Shown: positions 10,693 to 18,461 of the stretch, piece by piece
Position numbering within the stretch: position 1 is the first letter of the stretch
How the letters are laid out: every line of letters begins with the position of its first letter
Notes under the pieces: generated by a model
Told to the model about the DNA's origin: nothing
The model's database searches: none
Seen by the model: only the letters and a program-made list of their open reading frames with translations
Origin: an uncultured Flavobacterium sp.
GTDB lineage: Bacteria; Bacteroidota; Bacteroidia; Flavobacteriales; Flavobacteriaceae
NCBI GenBank assembly: GCA_943912855.1
Contig: CALTVC010000018.1
Span: 1-64,000, forward strand
Length of the DNA: 64,000 nt
Direction of reading: 5' to 3'
Translations under genes and position numbers: made by a program

Positions 10693-12042
10693 TTACGGTA
10701 TAAGTACGGTGTTAGACTGGTTTGCAGGGTTTCCTGTTTCCTGAAGGTAAAACGCCACGGCTGCGGTTTGGTTTACCCTTAGTGTTATTGTTCCCGTTGG
10801 CGATTCCGGCACAAAATCTATAAGGGTAGACCACGAATTAGTGCCGAGTTTCATACGCAAGCGCAGGTAACCCGATGCCGGGATAAAACCATTGTTCAGC
10901 CTATACGTTAAAGTATAATGCCTGTCTGAAGTTTTTATGCCACTTTCAATGACAATATCAGGCAGTGGCGCGGTATAAATGTAGTTTACATTCTCTATAT
11001 CGGTACCCTTACGCAGGGTAAACACAAGACTTTCGCCGTACAGGTGCAGTTTATCCTGGTGTTCGGTTTGTTTTTTTGTATCGGTAACGAGCGAAATCCA
11101 TTTTCCGTTTACATACAGGCGCGTATCTGGGCTATTTGCCACCATGTTCACGATACCGCCCTCGCTTTCCTTCAGCACGCCCGTATGCATGGTGTACGTG
11201 GCATCTTCGTTAATTTCGCTGATTATTTCGCGTTCGTCTGAAAGCACATCTGTTTCGGGTGAAAAAGCATTTTCAATTTTCATTTGCCCCGAAAAATAGG
11301 CTCGCAGGTAAAACCCAAAATTATTTAGGAAAGCCATTTCTTTTATCTCATAAAAAGGCAGGCGTATAATGCGGAACCTTATTGTTATTGCTGCGTCGTT
11401 TATTCTTACCGTTGCCAAAAGGTTTGTAATATCATTACCCAGCGCAGTGCCCGACAGGTCAAACTGGTACAGGAACACTTTTTTACCGCTCCCTATGGGC
11501 GCGCTCATTACATCCATAACAGTATCGTTATTATCGGTAAGCGTTACCGTAACGTTAGTGCCGGGGCTACCCACGTAAAAAGGGAGTATAATCTTCCCAT
11601 CGGCGGGCACACGGATGTTTGGGGTTGTCATGCCTAAAAAAACAAGGCCCATCTGGGCATTAAACGATACGGGTTTAATGTTGTACATAATAAAAAACGA
11701 TGGCAATGCCAGCGATTGTATTTCGGCACCGGTGGTAAGGCTGTATTCTTTAACCGTAATGGAAACCTCTCGCATAAGGTGCGATTGTTCTGTGAGTGCG
11801 TTATCAAATACGGGGATAAATTGAGGTTCAAAATATGCCGAATACAGTTTTTTAAGGTCGGCCACGGCGGTAAAGTCATCGCTACGGCTCCATCCCTGTT
11901 CATCAAAAAGGACACCGCCAATGTATATTAAGGCACGGAAGTAATACCCCGCGCCGTTAGTGCTCTGTACTTTAATTACGGTATTGTTTGCATCCAGCAC
12001 CACCGTACCGGGGGCGGGCGTTTGTAAAATGTTTATTGCCAT
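10693..12042 (-). CDS. Phage tail protein, distal part
   Basis: 449 residues, beta-rich, no export signal. Its start touches the stop of the tape-measure gene (overlap of 1 nt) and its stop is 2 nt from the next gene, so it is co-transcribed with both. The position directly after the tape measure suggests a distal tail or receptor-binding complex component. It ends with a short Ig-like stretch (SPTGTITLRVNQTAAVAFYL). No family is recognised with certainty. Confidence 0.55.
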   Translation of the reverse strand: MAINILQTPAPGTVVLDANNTVIKVQSTNGAGYYFRALIYIGGVLFDEQGWSRSDDFTAVADLKKLYSAYFEPQFIPVFDNALTEQSHLMREVSITVKEYSLTTGAEIQSLALPSFFIMYNIKPVSFNAQMGLVFLGMTTPNIRVPADGKIILPFYVGSPGTNVTVTLTDNNDTVMDVMSAPIGSGKKVFLYQFDLSGTALGNDITNLLATVRINDAAITIRFRIIRLPFYEIKEMAFLNNFGFYLRAYFSGQMKIENAFSPETDVLSDEREIISEINEDATYTMHTGVLKESEGGIVNMVANSPDTRLYVNGKWISLVTDTKKQTEHQDKLHLYGESLVFTLRKGTDIENVNYIYTAPLPDIVIESGIKTSDRHYTLTYRLNNGFIPASGYLRLRMKLGTNSWSTLIDFVPESPTGTITLRVNQTAAVAFYLQETGNPANQSNTVLIP

Positions 12043-15000
12043 TACTGATTTAGTTTTCCGTTGTTAGTACTGCGGGTAATGTCTTTTTGCATATCATTCA
12101 GGTTTTTCACATCTTCATAACCCCAAACATTACGCGATGTAATGCCGTTTTCAAGATTAGCGTTAAGGCGATTAATGGCGTTAAGCAGGGCAATGTTTGT
12201 GCTGTTATCTTGTGCCGTTACTGCGGTGGCAGGCGTAGCCGTAGTAGTACGAGTGGCATCGGCGGTGGTTTTACCCGTACGCACGGCTTCCAGCCATTCG
12301 GCGGTGCGGGCCACGGCGGGTTTCTTCATCATCCATTCAGGAATGGCATACTCCATGCGGTGGAATTGATTTCCTGCGCCGTCTACCTGGGTAACCCCAC
12401 CGTACTGGTCGGCAAACTTAACGTTACTGCCGGTATAACCACCGTAGAAGAATTTCTGAGGCTTGTTTATTTTAGTGCTTGTAATCGCACGAACCTGATC
12501 GTAACCCATTTTAATGGCTGCGCCCGATGCCAAAACCGCCAATGCAGGGCCTACAACCGGGATGCCCACCACAGATTGATACGCAGCAATGGCAGCCTGA
12601 CGGGTATTTATCACGGCTTCGGCTATTTTGGTGGCTTTCCAGGCGGCAGAACCCTCAGGGAATAACTCAGCGGCGGCATTTAACCCCTGCTTAACCAGTG
12701 CCAGTTTTTGTTTCTCTGAAAGTTCAGACCATTTTACTTCCTGATCTTTCAGGTTTTTAAAGAAATCAACCAAGGCAACGCCCGATTTCATTTCCCGATC
12801 GGCATATTTTTTCCTTATTAGGGCTATTTGCTTGCATTTCTCTTCCTCAGTAAGTTTTGAACGCTCTATTTCGGCAATTTCCCGATTCATTTGGTTTTCG
12901 GCTTCAAACTCGGCAAGGTATTGCGCATTGGTAAAAATGCGCTGCAGTCGTTCCTGTTCGTTTGCCAATTCCATTTCACGGATGCGCTGGGCGCTTTCCA
13001 TGGCACGGCGCTCCCTGGCTTCGTTCAGTTCGGCTTCTTTGGCTGCGATTAATTCTTTGTACCTTTCGGTATGCGCTTCGTATTTTTTTATTTCGGCATC
13101 CCAACGGGCGGAAATCTGGGCATCTTCCCTTTCGGCATCATTCATACGGAACTGCGCACGTTCCTCAGCTGATTTTTTAAGCAGGGCAGAAATTTCAGCA
13201 TCAGCCTTTTGGTAATCATCGACTTCTTTACGCCATTTGTCAATCGAATCTAAATAATCTTTAGTACGGCGTTTTTTCGCTTCTTCGGCAGCTTTATCAT
13301 CAATTTTTTTCTTTTTATCGACTGCTGCCTGTGCCGCTTTTATTTCATCGATGTTATTTTTGTTATTGATAGCCTCCACTTTTTTGAAATAAGAAGAAAC
13401 AGCATCGTATCTAACCTGAAACTGCCGCTTTGATTCTTCAGTTTTAGCGTTATCAATATTACCTTGAAGTTTTGCCAGATACTCTTCTTTTTCTGCCTGA
13501 AAATCAAAAACGCCACCTACAGATTCAACAATTTTTTTATTCCTGTCTATCCTGTCTTTAAATCGTTTAATTTCTTCATCTGCAATGCCTTTGTCAAATT
13601 TTGCAGTTACTTCATCTTCTTTAAGCTTTTTAATTTCATCACCGGCGCCAACAATGTAGCCTATGAGTTCATAAAACTTCTGGGAAACTACATTCAGGTA
13701 TTTTTCAGCGTTTTTACTCCAGACCTCAAAACCATCACTTTTTAATATCGCATCTTTTGTAGCAAGCATTTCGCGTTCACTTTGCGCCAGTGCCAGTGTA
13801 GCCTTTTCGGCTTCATTTAAAGGTTGGGTTTGTGCCTCAATGCTTTTATTGTATAATTCAAAAATTCGTAGTGCACCACCCGCATCTTCGCCAGCTCCTT
13901 TAAATAGATCCGCGGTTAATTGTTGTGCCTGTTGTGCGTTTAAACCAATCCGATTGGCTTCATTAGTTATTTGAGATAGCGCATCTTTTACGGTAACGCT
14001 TCCATCCTTAACGCCTTTAAAAAGTCTATCGGTAAATTCTTTCCCAAACGCATTATATAACGCATCCCTTGCAGCATCAGTTTGTTCTGTAACTGCAAGC
14101 GTAAATTCTTTAATAGCATCGGGGAGTTTATCTTTAAAAACATCATCATCTCCCGCCTGTTGTAAAAGGCCTGTGAAATCTTTTACAGCAAAACCTGCCT
14201 GAGCAAAAAACACGGAATACTCCTTTACACTTTCCAGATATTCTTCATTTGCCTGCGCACCCCGAACCATATCTTGTTCAATTTGGTCGAAAGCTTCGGT
14301 ATAAGAAATATTAAATTGTTTTACTAAAGATTTTGCACTTTCTAAAACCTCTTTTTGGTCTTTTTCAAATGAATTTGCCAATGATTGTGAACGAATTCTG
14401 GCATTATCAAGTTCATCATCGGCAAGTTTTGTAATCGCTCTGGTTTCTGAATTTGCTTTGGCAACTTCCTGATTGTAATCAAACCACTCTTTTGTGGCTA
14501 AAGCAATGCCGGCGAGTGCGGCAATTGTAGCGCCAATAGGTGTGGTAACAAAAGCCCACGCACTTTTTGTAGTTGCAACAATACCCGCACGAATAGAGCC
14601 AAGCCCAGAAGCCGCCAAAGTAAGGTTACCGGAAAGAAGACCTGTAAACATATTACTCAGGGCTTCTTGGGCTGCCCCAGCTTCCTCGCTAGTTCCGTGG
14701 ATTTCAGTACGCATTTCACGTTGTTGCGTAACTAACCCCTGTTCTTCGGCACGAAGGCGGGCAATTTCTTCGCGGTAGTTTGCTTGTGTGCTGTCCAGCG
14801 CATCCATTTCGGAGCGCACACGGCTAATTTCCTGCCCTATGCCTGTTAATGAATTGCGGCTGACTTCCTGCGCACGCTCTGTAAGACGAATGTTTTCTGT
14901 GTATTCTTCCTGCTGGGTTTGTAATGTAGCGTATTCGCCACGAAGTTCGGCAATACGCTGGGCAGTACCCTCGTGTGACTGGTCCAACCCCTGCAGTTCT

Positions 15001-15482
15001 GTTTGTATGGCACTCATGCGCTGTTGTACACCCACAAGGCTGTTTGCACTGGCTTCTTCTGTCTGAACCTGTTCGCGCAGGTTTACCGTATAATCCTGCT
15101 GCGCCTGTTCCAGGGTGCGGTACTCGGCGGTAAGTTCAGCCACACGGTTTTGGTAATCTTCGCTTGTGGTATCTAACTGCCGAAGTTCCTTTTCTACTTC
15201 TTTCATGCGTTTTTCAACGCCTTCAAGGCTGTTTTTAGATACTTCAAGCGCTTTATTGGTGCCGTATAATTCTTCCTTGAAATCTTTTTCGGCAGCTTCA
15301 AGGTCGGAAAGGGTTTTCTTTAAATCGGCACTGCGTTTGTCATAATCTTCCGTGCCTTTAATAAGATTTTTAAGCTGCGCGTTTGCCGCACGCTTTGCTT
15401 TTTCTATACCACCAAGGCTATTAACTACTTCTTTATCGTTAATATAAATCGATATACGGCGGGTAACATTTTCTTTACTCAT
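12042..15482 (-). CDS. Tail tape measure protein
   Basis: 1,146 residues, the longest structural gene of the phage; tape measure length sets tail length. The N-terminal third (about 50-290) is coiled coil with about three repeats of roughly 60 residues sharing NSLxGVxxRM...LDxTxxxY...RIAELRxEY...YTxNIR. A hydrophobic segment lies near 305-345 (TTPIGATIAALAGIALAT), charged helices near 680-950, and a second hydrophobic segment near 1000-1040 (VVGIPVVGPALAVLASGAAI). This pattern is typical of tape measures, whose hydrophobic parts are thought to help DNA cross the membrane. It overlaps the gp10-like gene by 8 nt. Confidence 0.9.
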   Translation of the reverse strand: MSKENVTRRISIYINDKEVVNSLGGIEKAKRAANAQLKNLIKGTEDYDKRSADLKKTLSDLEAAEKDFKEELYGTNKALEVSKNSLEGVEKRMKEVEKELRQLDTTSEDYQNRVAELTAEYRTLEQAQQDYTVNLREQVQTEEASANSLVGVQQRMSAIQTELQGLDQSHEGTAQRIAELRGEYATLQTQQEEYTENIRLTERAQEVSRNSLTGIGQEISRVRSEMDALDSTQANYREEIARLRAEEQGLVTQQREMRTEIHGTSEEAGAAQEALSNMFTGLLSGNLTLAASGLGSIRAGIVATTKSAWAFVTTPIGATIAALAGIALATKEWFDYNQEVAKANSETRAITKLADDELDNARIRSQSLANSFEKDQKEVLESAKSLVKQFNISYTEAFDQIEQDMVRGAQANEEYLESVKEYSVFFAQAGFAVKDFTGLLQQAGDDDVFKDKLPDAIKEFTLAVTEQTDAARDALYNAFGKEFTDRLFKGVKDGSVTVKDALSQITNEANRIGLNAQQAQQLTADLFKGAGEDAGGALRIFELYNKSIEAQTQPLNEAEKATLALAQSEREMLATKDAILKSDGFEVWSKNAEKYLNVVSQKFYELIGYIVGAGDEIKKLKEDEVTAKFDKGIADEEIKRFKDRIDRNKKIVESVGGVFDFQAEKEEYLAKLQGNIDNAKTEESKRQFQVRYDAVSSYFKKVEAINNKNNIDEIKAAQAAVDKKKKIDDKAAEEAKKRRTKDYLDSIDKWRKEVDDYQKADAEISALLKKSAEERAQFRMNDAEREDAQISARWDAEIKKYEAHTERYKELIAAKEAELNEARERRAMESAQRIREMELANEQERLQRIFTNAQYLAEFEAENQMNREIAEIERSKLTEEEKCKQIALIRKKYADREMKSGVALVDFFKNLKDQEVKWSELSEKQKLALVKQGLNAAAELFPEGSAAWKATKIAEAVINTRQAAIAAYQSVVGIPVVGPALAVLASGAAIKMGYDQVRAITSTKINKPQKFFYGGYTGSNVKFADQYGGVTQVDGAGNQFHRMEYAIPEWMMKKPAVARTAEWLEAVRTGKTTADATRTTTATPATAVTAQDNSTNIALLNAINRLNANLENGITSRNVWGYEDVKNLNDMQKDITRSTNNGKLNQ

Positions 15483-15993
15483 CTTTGCCAGTTTTTAATG
15501 AAAAATCAACTCTTGAAACAATTAATGCTGCACGAATAGAACCGACAGCGGTGGCTAAGTCCTGTTGAAATTTGCCGTTTTCAAACCCATCGTTCATAAA
15601 GTTTCTAGGCTCAAGGCTCACTTTATGTTTACCTACGCCTTCAGCACCGTTATTAAGTATAGGGTATATATAATAAGGCGTGGCTATGGTTAAACTGTAT
15701 AAAAAACCATTATCGTAATTAGCCCTTACATTGGTTTTTAAAGCGGCACCACTACGCTTTTCTGTGCGTTTTTTTATGGAATTGAAAAGATTAATGCGCA
15801 AACGATAAGCGAATGCAGTACCTATTTTTGCATCTTCAGGATTTGCTTTACCACTGGAAATGAGTGTGTCAATTTTTCGTTTAACTGCGGTTACTTTTTG
15901 CGGGCTGGTTTGTGCCTGGTAATGCTTTACGCTTAAACCGGCCTTTGCTGCAAAATATCTGTCTACTGCGCTTATTGAGGCTCTACCTGCCAT
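15475..15993 (-). CDS. HK97 gp10-like / minor tail protein
   Basis: 172 residues starting MAGRASISAVDR. The frame extends upstream to 16056, but the late promoter at 16009-16045 lies there, so ATG 15993 is the start. The basic N-terminus (VKRKIDTLI...) and C-terminal region with RNFMNDGFENGKF recall the HK97 gp10 / tail completion family. First gene of the unit gp10-like, tape measure, 449 and 655 residues. Confidence 0.65.
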   Translation of the reverse strand: MAGRASISAVDRYFAAKAGLSVKHYQAQTSPQKVTAVKRKIDTLISSGKANPEDAKIGTAFAYRLRINLFNSIKKRTEKRSGAALKTNVRANYDNGFLYSLTIATPYYIYPILNNGAEGVGKHKVSLEPRNFMNDGFENGKFQQDLATAVGSIRAALIVSRVDFSLKTGKDE

Positions 15994-16008
15994 AATGATT
16001 ATTTTTAA

Positions 16009-16045
16009 CGAAGGTAGGGCGGGGGTAAATGATACAACAGGACAG
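16009..16045 (-). promoter_or_regulatory. Late promoter 1 (tape measure operon)
   Basis: Minus strand: CTGTCCTGTT (16045-16036), 19-nt spacer, TACCTTCG (16016-16009). One of six copies with identical spacing. It follows the terminator at 16046-16073 directly and precedes ATG 15993. Confidence 0.8.
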
Positions 16046-16073
16046 AAAAAAACCACCCGATATGGGTGGTTTT
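16046..16073 (-). terminator. Terminator of the 16.1-16.9 kb operon
   Basis: Perfect stem ACCACCC / GGGTGGT with loop ATATC, T runs on both sides. It sits between the stop of the 109-residue gene (16082) and late promoter 1, isolating the two units. Confidence 0.85.
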
Positions 16074-16081
16074 TTTATTTT

Positions 16082-16411
16082 TTATAAAACATCGTGGGTT
16101 TCAAAATATTCAATGCAAGCATCTTGAAAGCCTAAAAATAAAGTTTTATCATCACCAATTTCAGCGAGATCAAGTTTTAAAATCCATCTTATAAACGCTT
16201 CGCTGTATAGGTGCCAATGTTTTTGACCATCATTAAAATCGAATTCATTACTCGTATTAAAAAACGCACCTTCGAAAAATGAATTTGAATGAATCTTATT
16301 TATTTGTGACTCTAAATTTATTTTAAATTTTTGGCAGACAAATTCAATCGGAATCATACCAAAATTTAAAGGGACAAGCTTTTTTAAAAGCGCATACATT
16401 TCTTTATCCAT
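16082..16411 (-). CDS. Hypothetical phage protein, 109 residues
   Basis: No family recognised. Acidic, soluble, no signal peptide or membrane segment; the C-terminal half is rich in aromatic residues (HWHLYSEAFIRWILKL). Third gene of the small operon under the antisense-like RNA locus at 16919-17048, followed by a terminator. Its role may be regulatory or protective, but nothing in the sequence says so. Confidence 0.6.
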   Translation of the reverse strand: MDKEMYALLKKLVPLNFGMIPIEFVCQKFKINLESQINKIHSNSFFEGAFFNTSNEFDFNDGQKHWHLYSEAFIRWILKLDLAEIGDDKTLFLGFQDACIEYFETHDVL

Positions 16412-16426
16412 AATAATATATTAAAT

Positions 16427-16630
16427 TCAACACATAAACTTAGCTACCGGAACATCAGGTATTTCTTCAATCCGGTCTACATCGGCGTAGAGTTTAATTT
16501 TAACGCCGTCGGCAATCAGTTGATCGCAATAACTTTCTCGGGAAATCAGTTCCAGTTTATTACAGGTAATTTCCATATCGCCTTCGCCATCTTCATGGAT
16601 GTTATACAGGAAAACTTTATACGTTTTCAT
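16427..16630 (-). CDS. Hypothetical phage protein, 67 residues
   Basis: A small acidic protein starting MKTYKVFLYNIHEDGEGD, probably an alpha/beta fold. Three nt after the stop of the 85-residue gene and 15 nt before the next start, so part of the same operon. Function unknown. Confidence 0.6.
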   Translation of the reverse strand: MKTYKVFLYNIHEDGEGDMEITCNKLELISRESYCDQLIADGVKIKLYADVDRIEEIPDVPVAKFMC

Positions 16631-16633
16631 AGG

Positions 16634-16891
16634 CTAAAAATCAAACGTGATTTTCAACTCAAAAATATCATCCGGATCCTGATGGTTCGCCACGGCGGTG
16701 AGTACTTTTTTAATGAGTTGGTAACTTACCGTAGCGCTTTGGCGTTCGTGGGTGCTCTCAGCGTTATCGCTGCACATAAACTCAGTATAAAGTTTATCTA
16801 AATCTTTACTGGCATCAGCCACGGTGTGGGTGCTGAACACCTTTTTTTCTAATACTGCAAGTGCAGTCGGGATATTTTCGGCTTTTGACAT
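16634..16891 (-). CDS. Hypothetical protein under antisense-RNA-like control, 85 residues
   Basis: Starts MSKAENIPTALAVLEKK; a longer frame to 16933 has no support, because ATG 16891 is the codon matched by the RNA locus upstream. Predicted helical and soluble (helices near 8-30 and 50-70). Its first 11 coding bases after A (TGTCAAAAGCC) are perfectly complementary to 16928-16938 of the same leader, and the same segment recurs at the start of the transcript. This is how a target of a c4-type antisense RNA looks. First gene of a three-gene unit ending at 16082. Confidence 0.7.
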   Translation of the reverse strand: MSKAENIPTALAVLEKKVFSTHTVADASKDLDKLYTEFMCSDNAESTHERQSATVSYQLIKKVLTAVANHQDPDDIFELKITFDF

Positions 16892-16918
16892 AATTGAAAA
16901 TATAAAAAGCGAAATAAG

Positions 16919-17048
16919 GCTAAGATGTGTCAAAAGCCACCGAATAGGTAATTTTTCCCAGCCTCACGGACAGGGACATCTTAGCGATTATTTCGCAGTA
17001 TTATAAATATTTTATGTTGCTGGATGAGCTCCGGCTAGCTTTTGACAT
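16919..17048 (-). ncRNA. c4 / P4-CI-like antisense immunity RNA locus 2
   Basis: Minus strand, in order: start-codon copy b1 (ATGTCAAAAGC, 17048-17038); a' GCTAAGATGT (16985-16976); a core CCC...CC-GTGA-GG...GGG, that is a GNRA hairpin in an outer stem; b' (16938-16928); target a ACATCTTAGC (16928-16919); 27 nt later the gene start (ATG 16891). a'/a pair over 10 bp, b'/b1 over 10 bp, b'/gene start over 11 bp. The a and b pairs cross (pseudoknot order). The layout is that of P1 c4 and P4 CI RNAs, but the core differs from locus 1. Confidence 0.65.
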
Positions 17049-17050
17049 GA

Positions 17051-17080
17051 CAAATATAGAAATTATTTTTATTATTCAAA
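17051..17080 (-). promoter_or_regulatory. Promoter of RNA locus 2
   Basis: Minus strand TTTG (17080-17077), 18-nt spacer, TATATTTG (17058-17051), a full match to the Bacteroidota consensus. Transcription would start within a few nt of the start-codon copy at 17048. Same placement as in locus 1. Confidence 0.75.
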
Positions 17081-17096
17081 ATATTATTAAAAAACA

Positions 17097-17184
17097 CGAT
17101 ACCCCTGCGTTAGGTGTGTCCAAATTACCATAAGGCAAGATTTATGACCGCTTTCGCTGCGCCTGCACCATAACAAGGGTATCG
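17097..17184 (-). ncRNA. Structured 88-nt element / elaborate terminator
   Basis: CGATACCCTTG (17184-17174) pairs with CAGGGGTATCG (17107-17097) over 11 bp including one U-G pair that works only on the minus strand. Inside is an arm TTATG/CATAA carrying a GCGAAAGC GNRA hairpin. The minus strand continues into TGTTTTTTAA. It lies between the 71-residue gene and RNA locus 2, so it at least ends the upstream transcript. Confidence 0.5.
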
Positions 17185-17208
17185 ATAAATTTTTAAAAAA
17201 AAGGACTA

Positions 17209-17424
17209 TTAAGGTTGATAAACCCTGCTTACTGTTGCAGCGGCAGTCATCCATCCAATAATCGATGCGAGTACCCAAAATATCACTACAACGCAAAAGA
17301 ATAACATAACATTTCGCATCCCGTTAAGATGTTCCTGAGATTTGGCGGTTTGCGTGGCAATAAAGCGCAGAAGTTGTGTGTCTGTGGTTAGGTTGTTTAA
17401 TTCCTGTTGTGTCTTTTTGTTCAT
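17209..17424 (-). CDS. Small membrane protein, 71 residues
   Basis: One strong transmembrane segment (about residues 37-58, VMLFFCVVVIFWVLASIIGW) after a polar N-terminal helix (MNKKTQQELNNLTTDTQLL). The segment is near the middle and the tail short. Its start is 73 nt from the divergent lipoprotein start at 17497. Could be a holin-like, antiholin or exclusion protein; no family is recognised. Confidence 0.55.
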   Translation of the reverse strand: MNKKTQQELNNLTTDTQLLRFIATQTAKSQEHLNGMRNVMLFFCVVVIFWVLASIIGWMTAAATVSRVYQP

Positions 17425-17496
17425 AATAAAATATTGGTTAAAAGGTTAAGCTGTAAATGTATGAAAAATGTTAATGAAATTTTTAACTTTACGGGT

Positions 17497-17733
17497 ATGA
17501 AACCAATCTACACCATACTACTGTGCCTTATCCTGGCATCGTGCGCCAAACGTGATTACGTACGCCTTAGCCCCGCACAACTACAAAATGATACCCTTTA
17601 CAGCACCGCCCCGTTTGATACACTGGCAGCATACCGTAAATATCCCGGCAAACCCAAAACCGTACAGGTAAAAGGGTACTACAAAAAAGATTCTACCTAC
17701 GTAAAACCACACGCCCGCACACCACGCGAGTAG
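17497..17733 (+). CDS. Phage lipoprotein (moron candidate), 78 residues
   Basis: Begins MKPIYTILLCLILASC: a classic lipobox with the acylated Cys at residue 16, followed by a polar, Lys/Tyr-rich domain of about 60 residues. It is the only clear rightward gene inside the leftward late region and has its own terminator (17731-17744), the signature of a moron expressed in lysogens. Small phage lipoproteins in other systems block receptors (superinfection exclusion, as Cor and Llp do). That role here is inference. ATG 17461 lies in frame, but the lipobox places the start at 17497. Confidence 0.7.
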   Translation: MKPIYTILLCLILASCAKRDYVRLSPAQLQNDTLYSTAPFDTLAAYRKYPGKPKTVQVKGYYKKDSTYVKPHARTPRE

Positions 17734-17744
17734 GGGAAACCCTA
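17731..17744 (+). terminator. Terminator of the lipoprotein gene
   Basis: TAGGG, loop GAAA, CCCTA, then TTTTGTTAT. The stem starts in the stop codon itself (TAG 17731-17733). Confidence 0.6.
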
Positions 17745-17768
17745 TTTTGTTATCGTTTTGTAAGAGTT

Positions 17769-17801
17769 TTGTTAATCGTAAAGAAAAAGTTTGTAAGTTT
17801 G
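17769..17801 (+). promoter_or_regulatory. Rightward promoter of a short transcript
   Basis: TTG 17769-17771, 22-nt spacer, TAAGTTTG 17794-17801 (exact -7 consensus). The next terminator is at 18004-18035, so the transcript would be about 225 nt. Confidence 0.5.
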
Positions 17802-17806
17802 CAGGG

Positions 17807-18037
17807 ATTAACTTGTACATCCGCAACGGAAAAGTATTGTTAAGCGAATGAAACTATCGTGGAAAATATTAGGCCTGACTAGCCGAAACAAACGATAACC
17901 AATAACTTTTAAACCTATATACACCACCAAACAGTAAAGAGATTTACACAGAAATGAAAAAATGGCATAGGCAAGAAACAAAGTTCATCCGCTTAAAAAA
18001 ACTAAAGCCCCGATATCCTGATAACGGGGCTTTTTAG
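17807..18037 (+). ncRNA. Short rightward transcript, possibly encoding two tiny peptides
   Basis: From the promoter at 17769-17801 to the terminator hairpin AAAGCCCCG / CGGGGCTTT (18004-18033) with T5. Two small frames lie inside: 17848-17898 (16 residues, MKLSWKILGLTSRNKR) and 17954-18037 (27 residues, MKKWHRQETKFIRLKK..., stop inside the T run of the terminator). Both are basic. Whether they are translated is unknown; the RNA itself may be the product. Confidence 0.35.
18004..18035 (+). terminator. Terminator of the short transcript
   Basis: Nine-bp GC-rich stem (18004-18012 with 18025-18033), 12-nt loop, then a T5 run to 18035. Confidence 0.75.
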
Positions 18038-18321
18038 TTGTCGGAATTCCGGCAACGGCAGCAGGGTTCCGGGTTAACCCTGTAACCGCGGTTTACTGCG
18101 GTTGGCTTACACAAGACCCGGCACCGATACTTCTTCCTGCGATGGAAACCAAGTTAATCAACGGTGTGCCGCACGTGCTTATATTCCGAAAATCTCGCCT
18201 TGTCAACGGGAAAAGGATATTTGCGCGCCCTGGCTCTGCTTTTCCTATGTGGGTTCCACTATAGGATAGCGACAGGCACGCCAATTTAAAAATTAGGGGA
18301 CTGTCAGGGGTTCCCTTTTTT
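18036..18321 (+). ncRNA. Highly structured RNA candidate (~285 nt)
   Basis: A chain of stems without a plausible gene: GTTGTCGG/CCGGCAAC (18037-18056), CAGGGTT/AACCCTG (about 18062-18082), AACCGC/GCGGTT, CGGCACCG/CGGTGTGCCG with a 2-nt bulge, GCCTTGTC/GACAGGC closing a junction that holds GGAAAAG/CTTTTCC and CCTATGTGG/CCACTATAGG. It ends in AGGGGA/TTCCCT (18295-18316) with T6. Two stems need G-U pairs that exist only on the plus strand, which fixes the orientation. The GACAG segment can pair with either GCCTTGTC or the CTGTC of the terminator loop, so a switch or pseudoknot is possible. No known RNA family is recognised. Confidence 0.6.
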
Positions 18322-18327
18322 ATTATA

Positions 18328-18352
18328 CAAAGTTAACGCCAAAAGTGTTAAC
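18328..18352 (-). promoter_or_regulatory. Possible leftward -7 box with overlapping inverted repeat
   Basis: Minus strand TAACTTTG (18335-18328) fits TAnnTTTG; a -33 TTG exists only at an unfavourable 28-nt spacing. It overlaps GTTAAC-N9-GTTAAC (18332-18352), an operator-like inverted repeat. If active it would transcribe leftward toward the 71-residue gene, opposite to the structured RNA. Confidence 0.3.
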
Positions 18353-18380
18353 TGTATTGTAATCAAGGGTTAATTAAAAT

Positions 18381-18412
18381 AAAATCCCCCTTTATTCGCA
18401 CTGGGGGATTTT
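18381..18412. terminator. Terminator of the lysis-tail unit
   Basis: AAAATCCCCC (18381-18390) pairs perfectly with GGGGGATTTT (18403-18412), 12-nt loop, T runs on both strands. It ends leftward transcription from 18462 and separates it from the structured-RNA region. Confidence 0.8.
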
Positions 18413-18461
18413 TCACTAATTAAGGCACTTAAACAAGGATTTTAAAGCGTATTCAAATATA

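Noticed and set aside
12087..12665. Rightward frame of 192 codons within the tape measure gene
   Set aside because: Shadow of a long coding gene with clear coiled-coil repeats.
18062..18082. tRNA gene in the phage, suggested by GGTTCCGGG
   Set aside because: Loop is not a T loop and no acceptor or anticodon arms fit around it.
18093..18284. Leftward frame of 63 codons inside the structured RNA region
   Set aside because: No family features, and the stems and terminator on the plus strand explain the sequence better.
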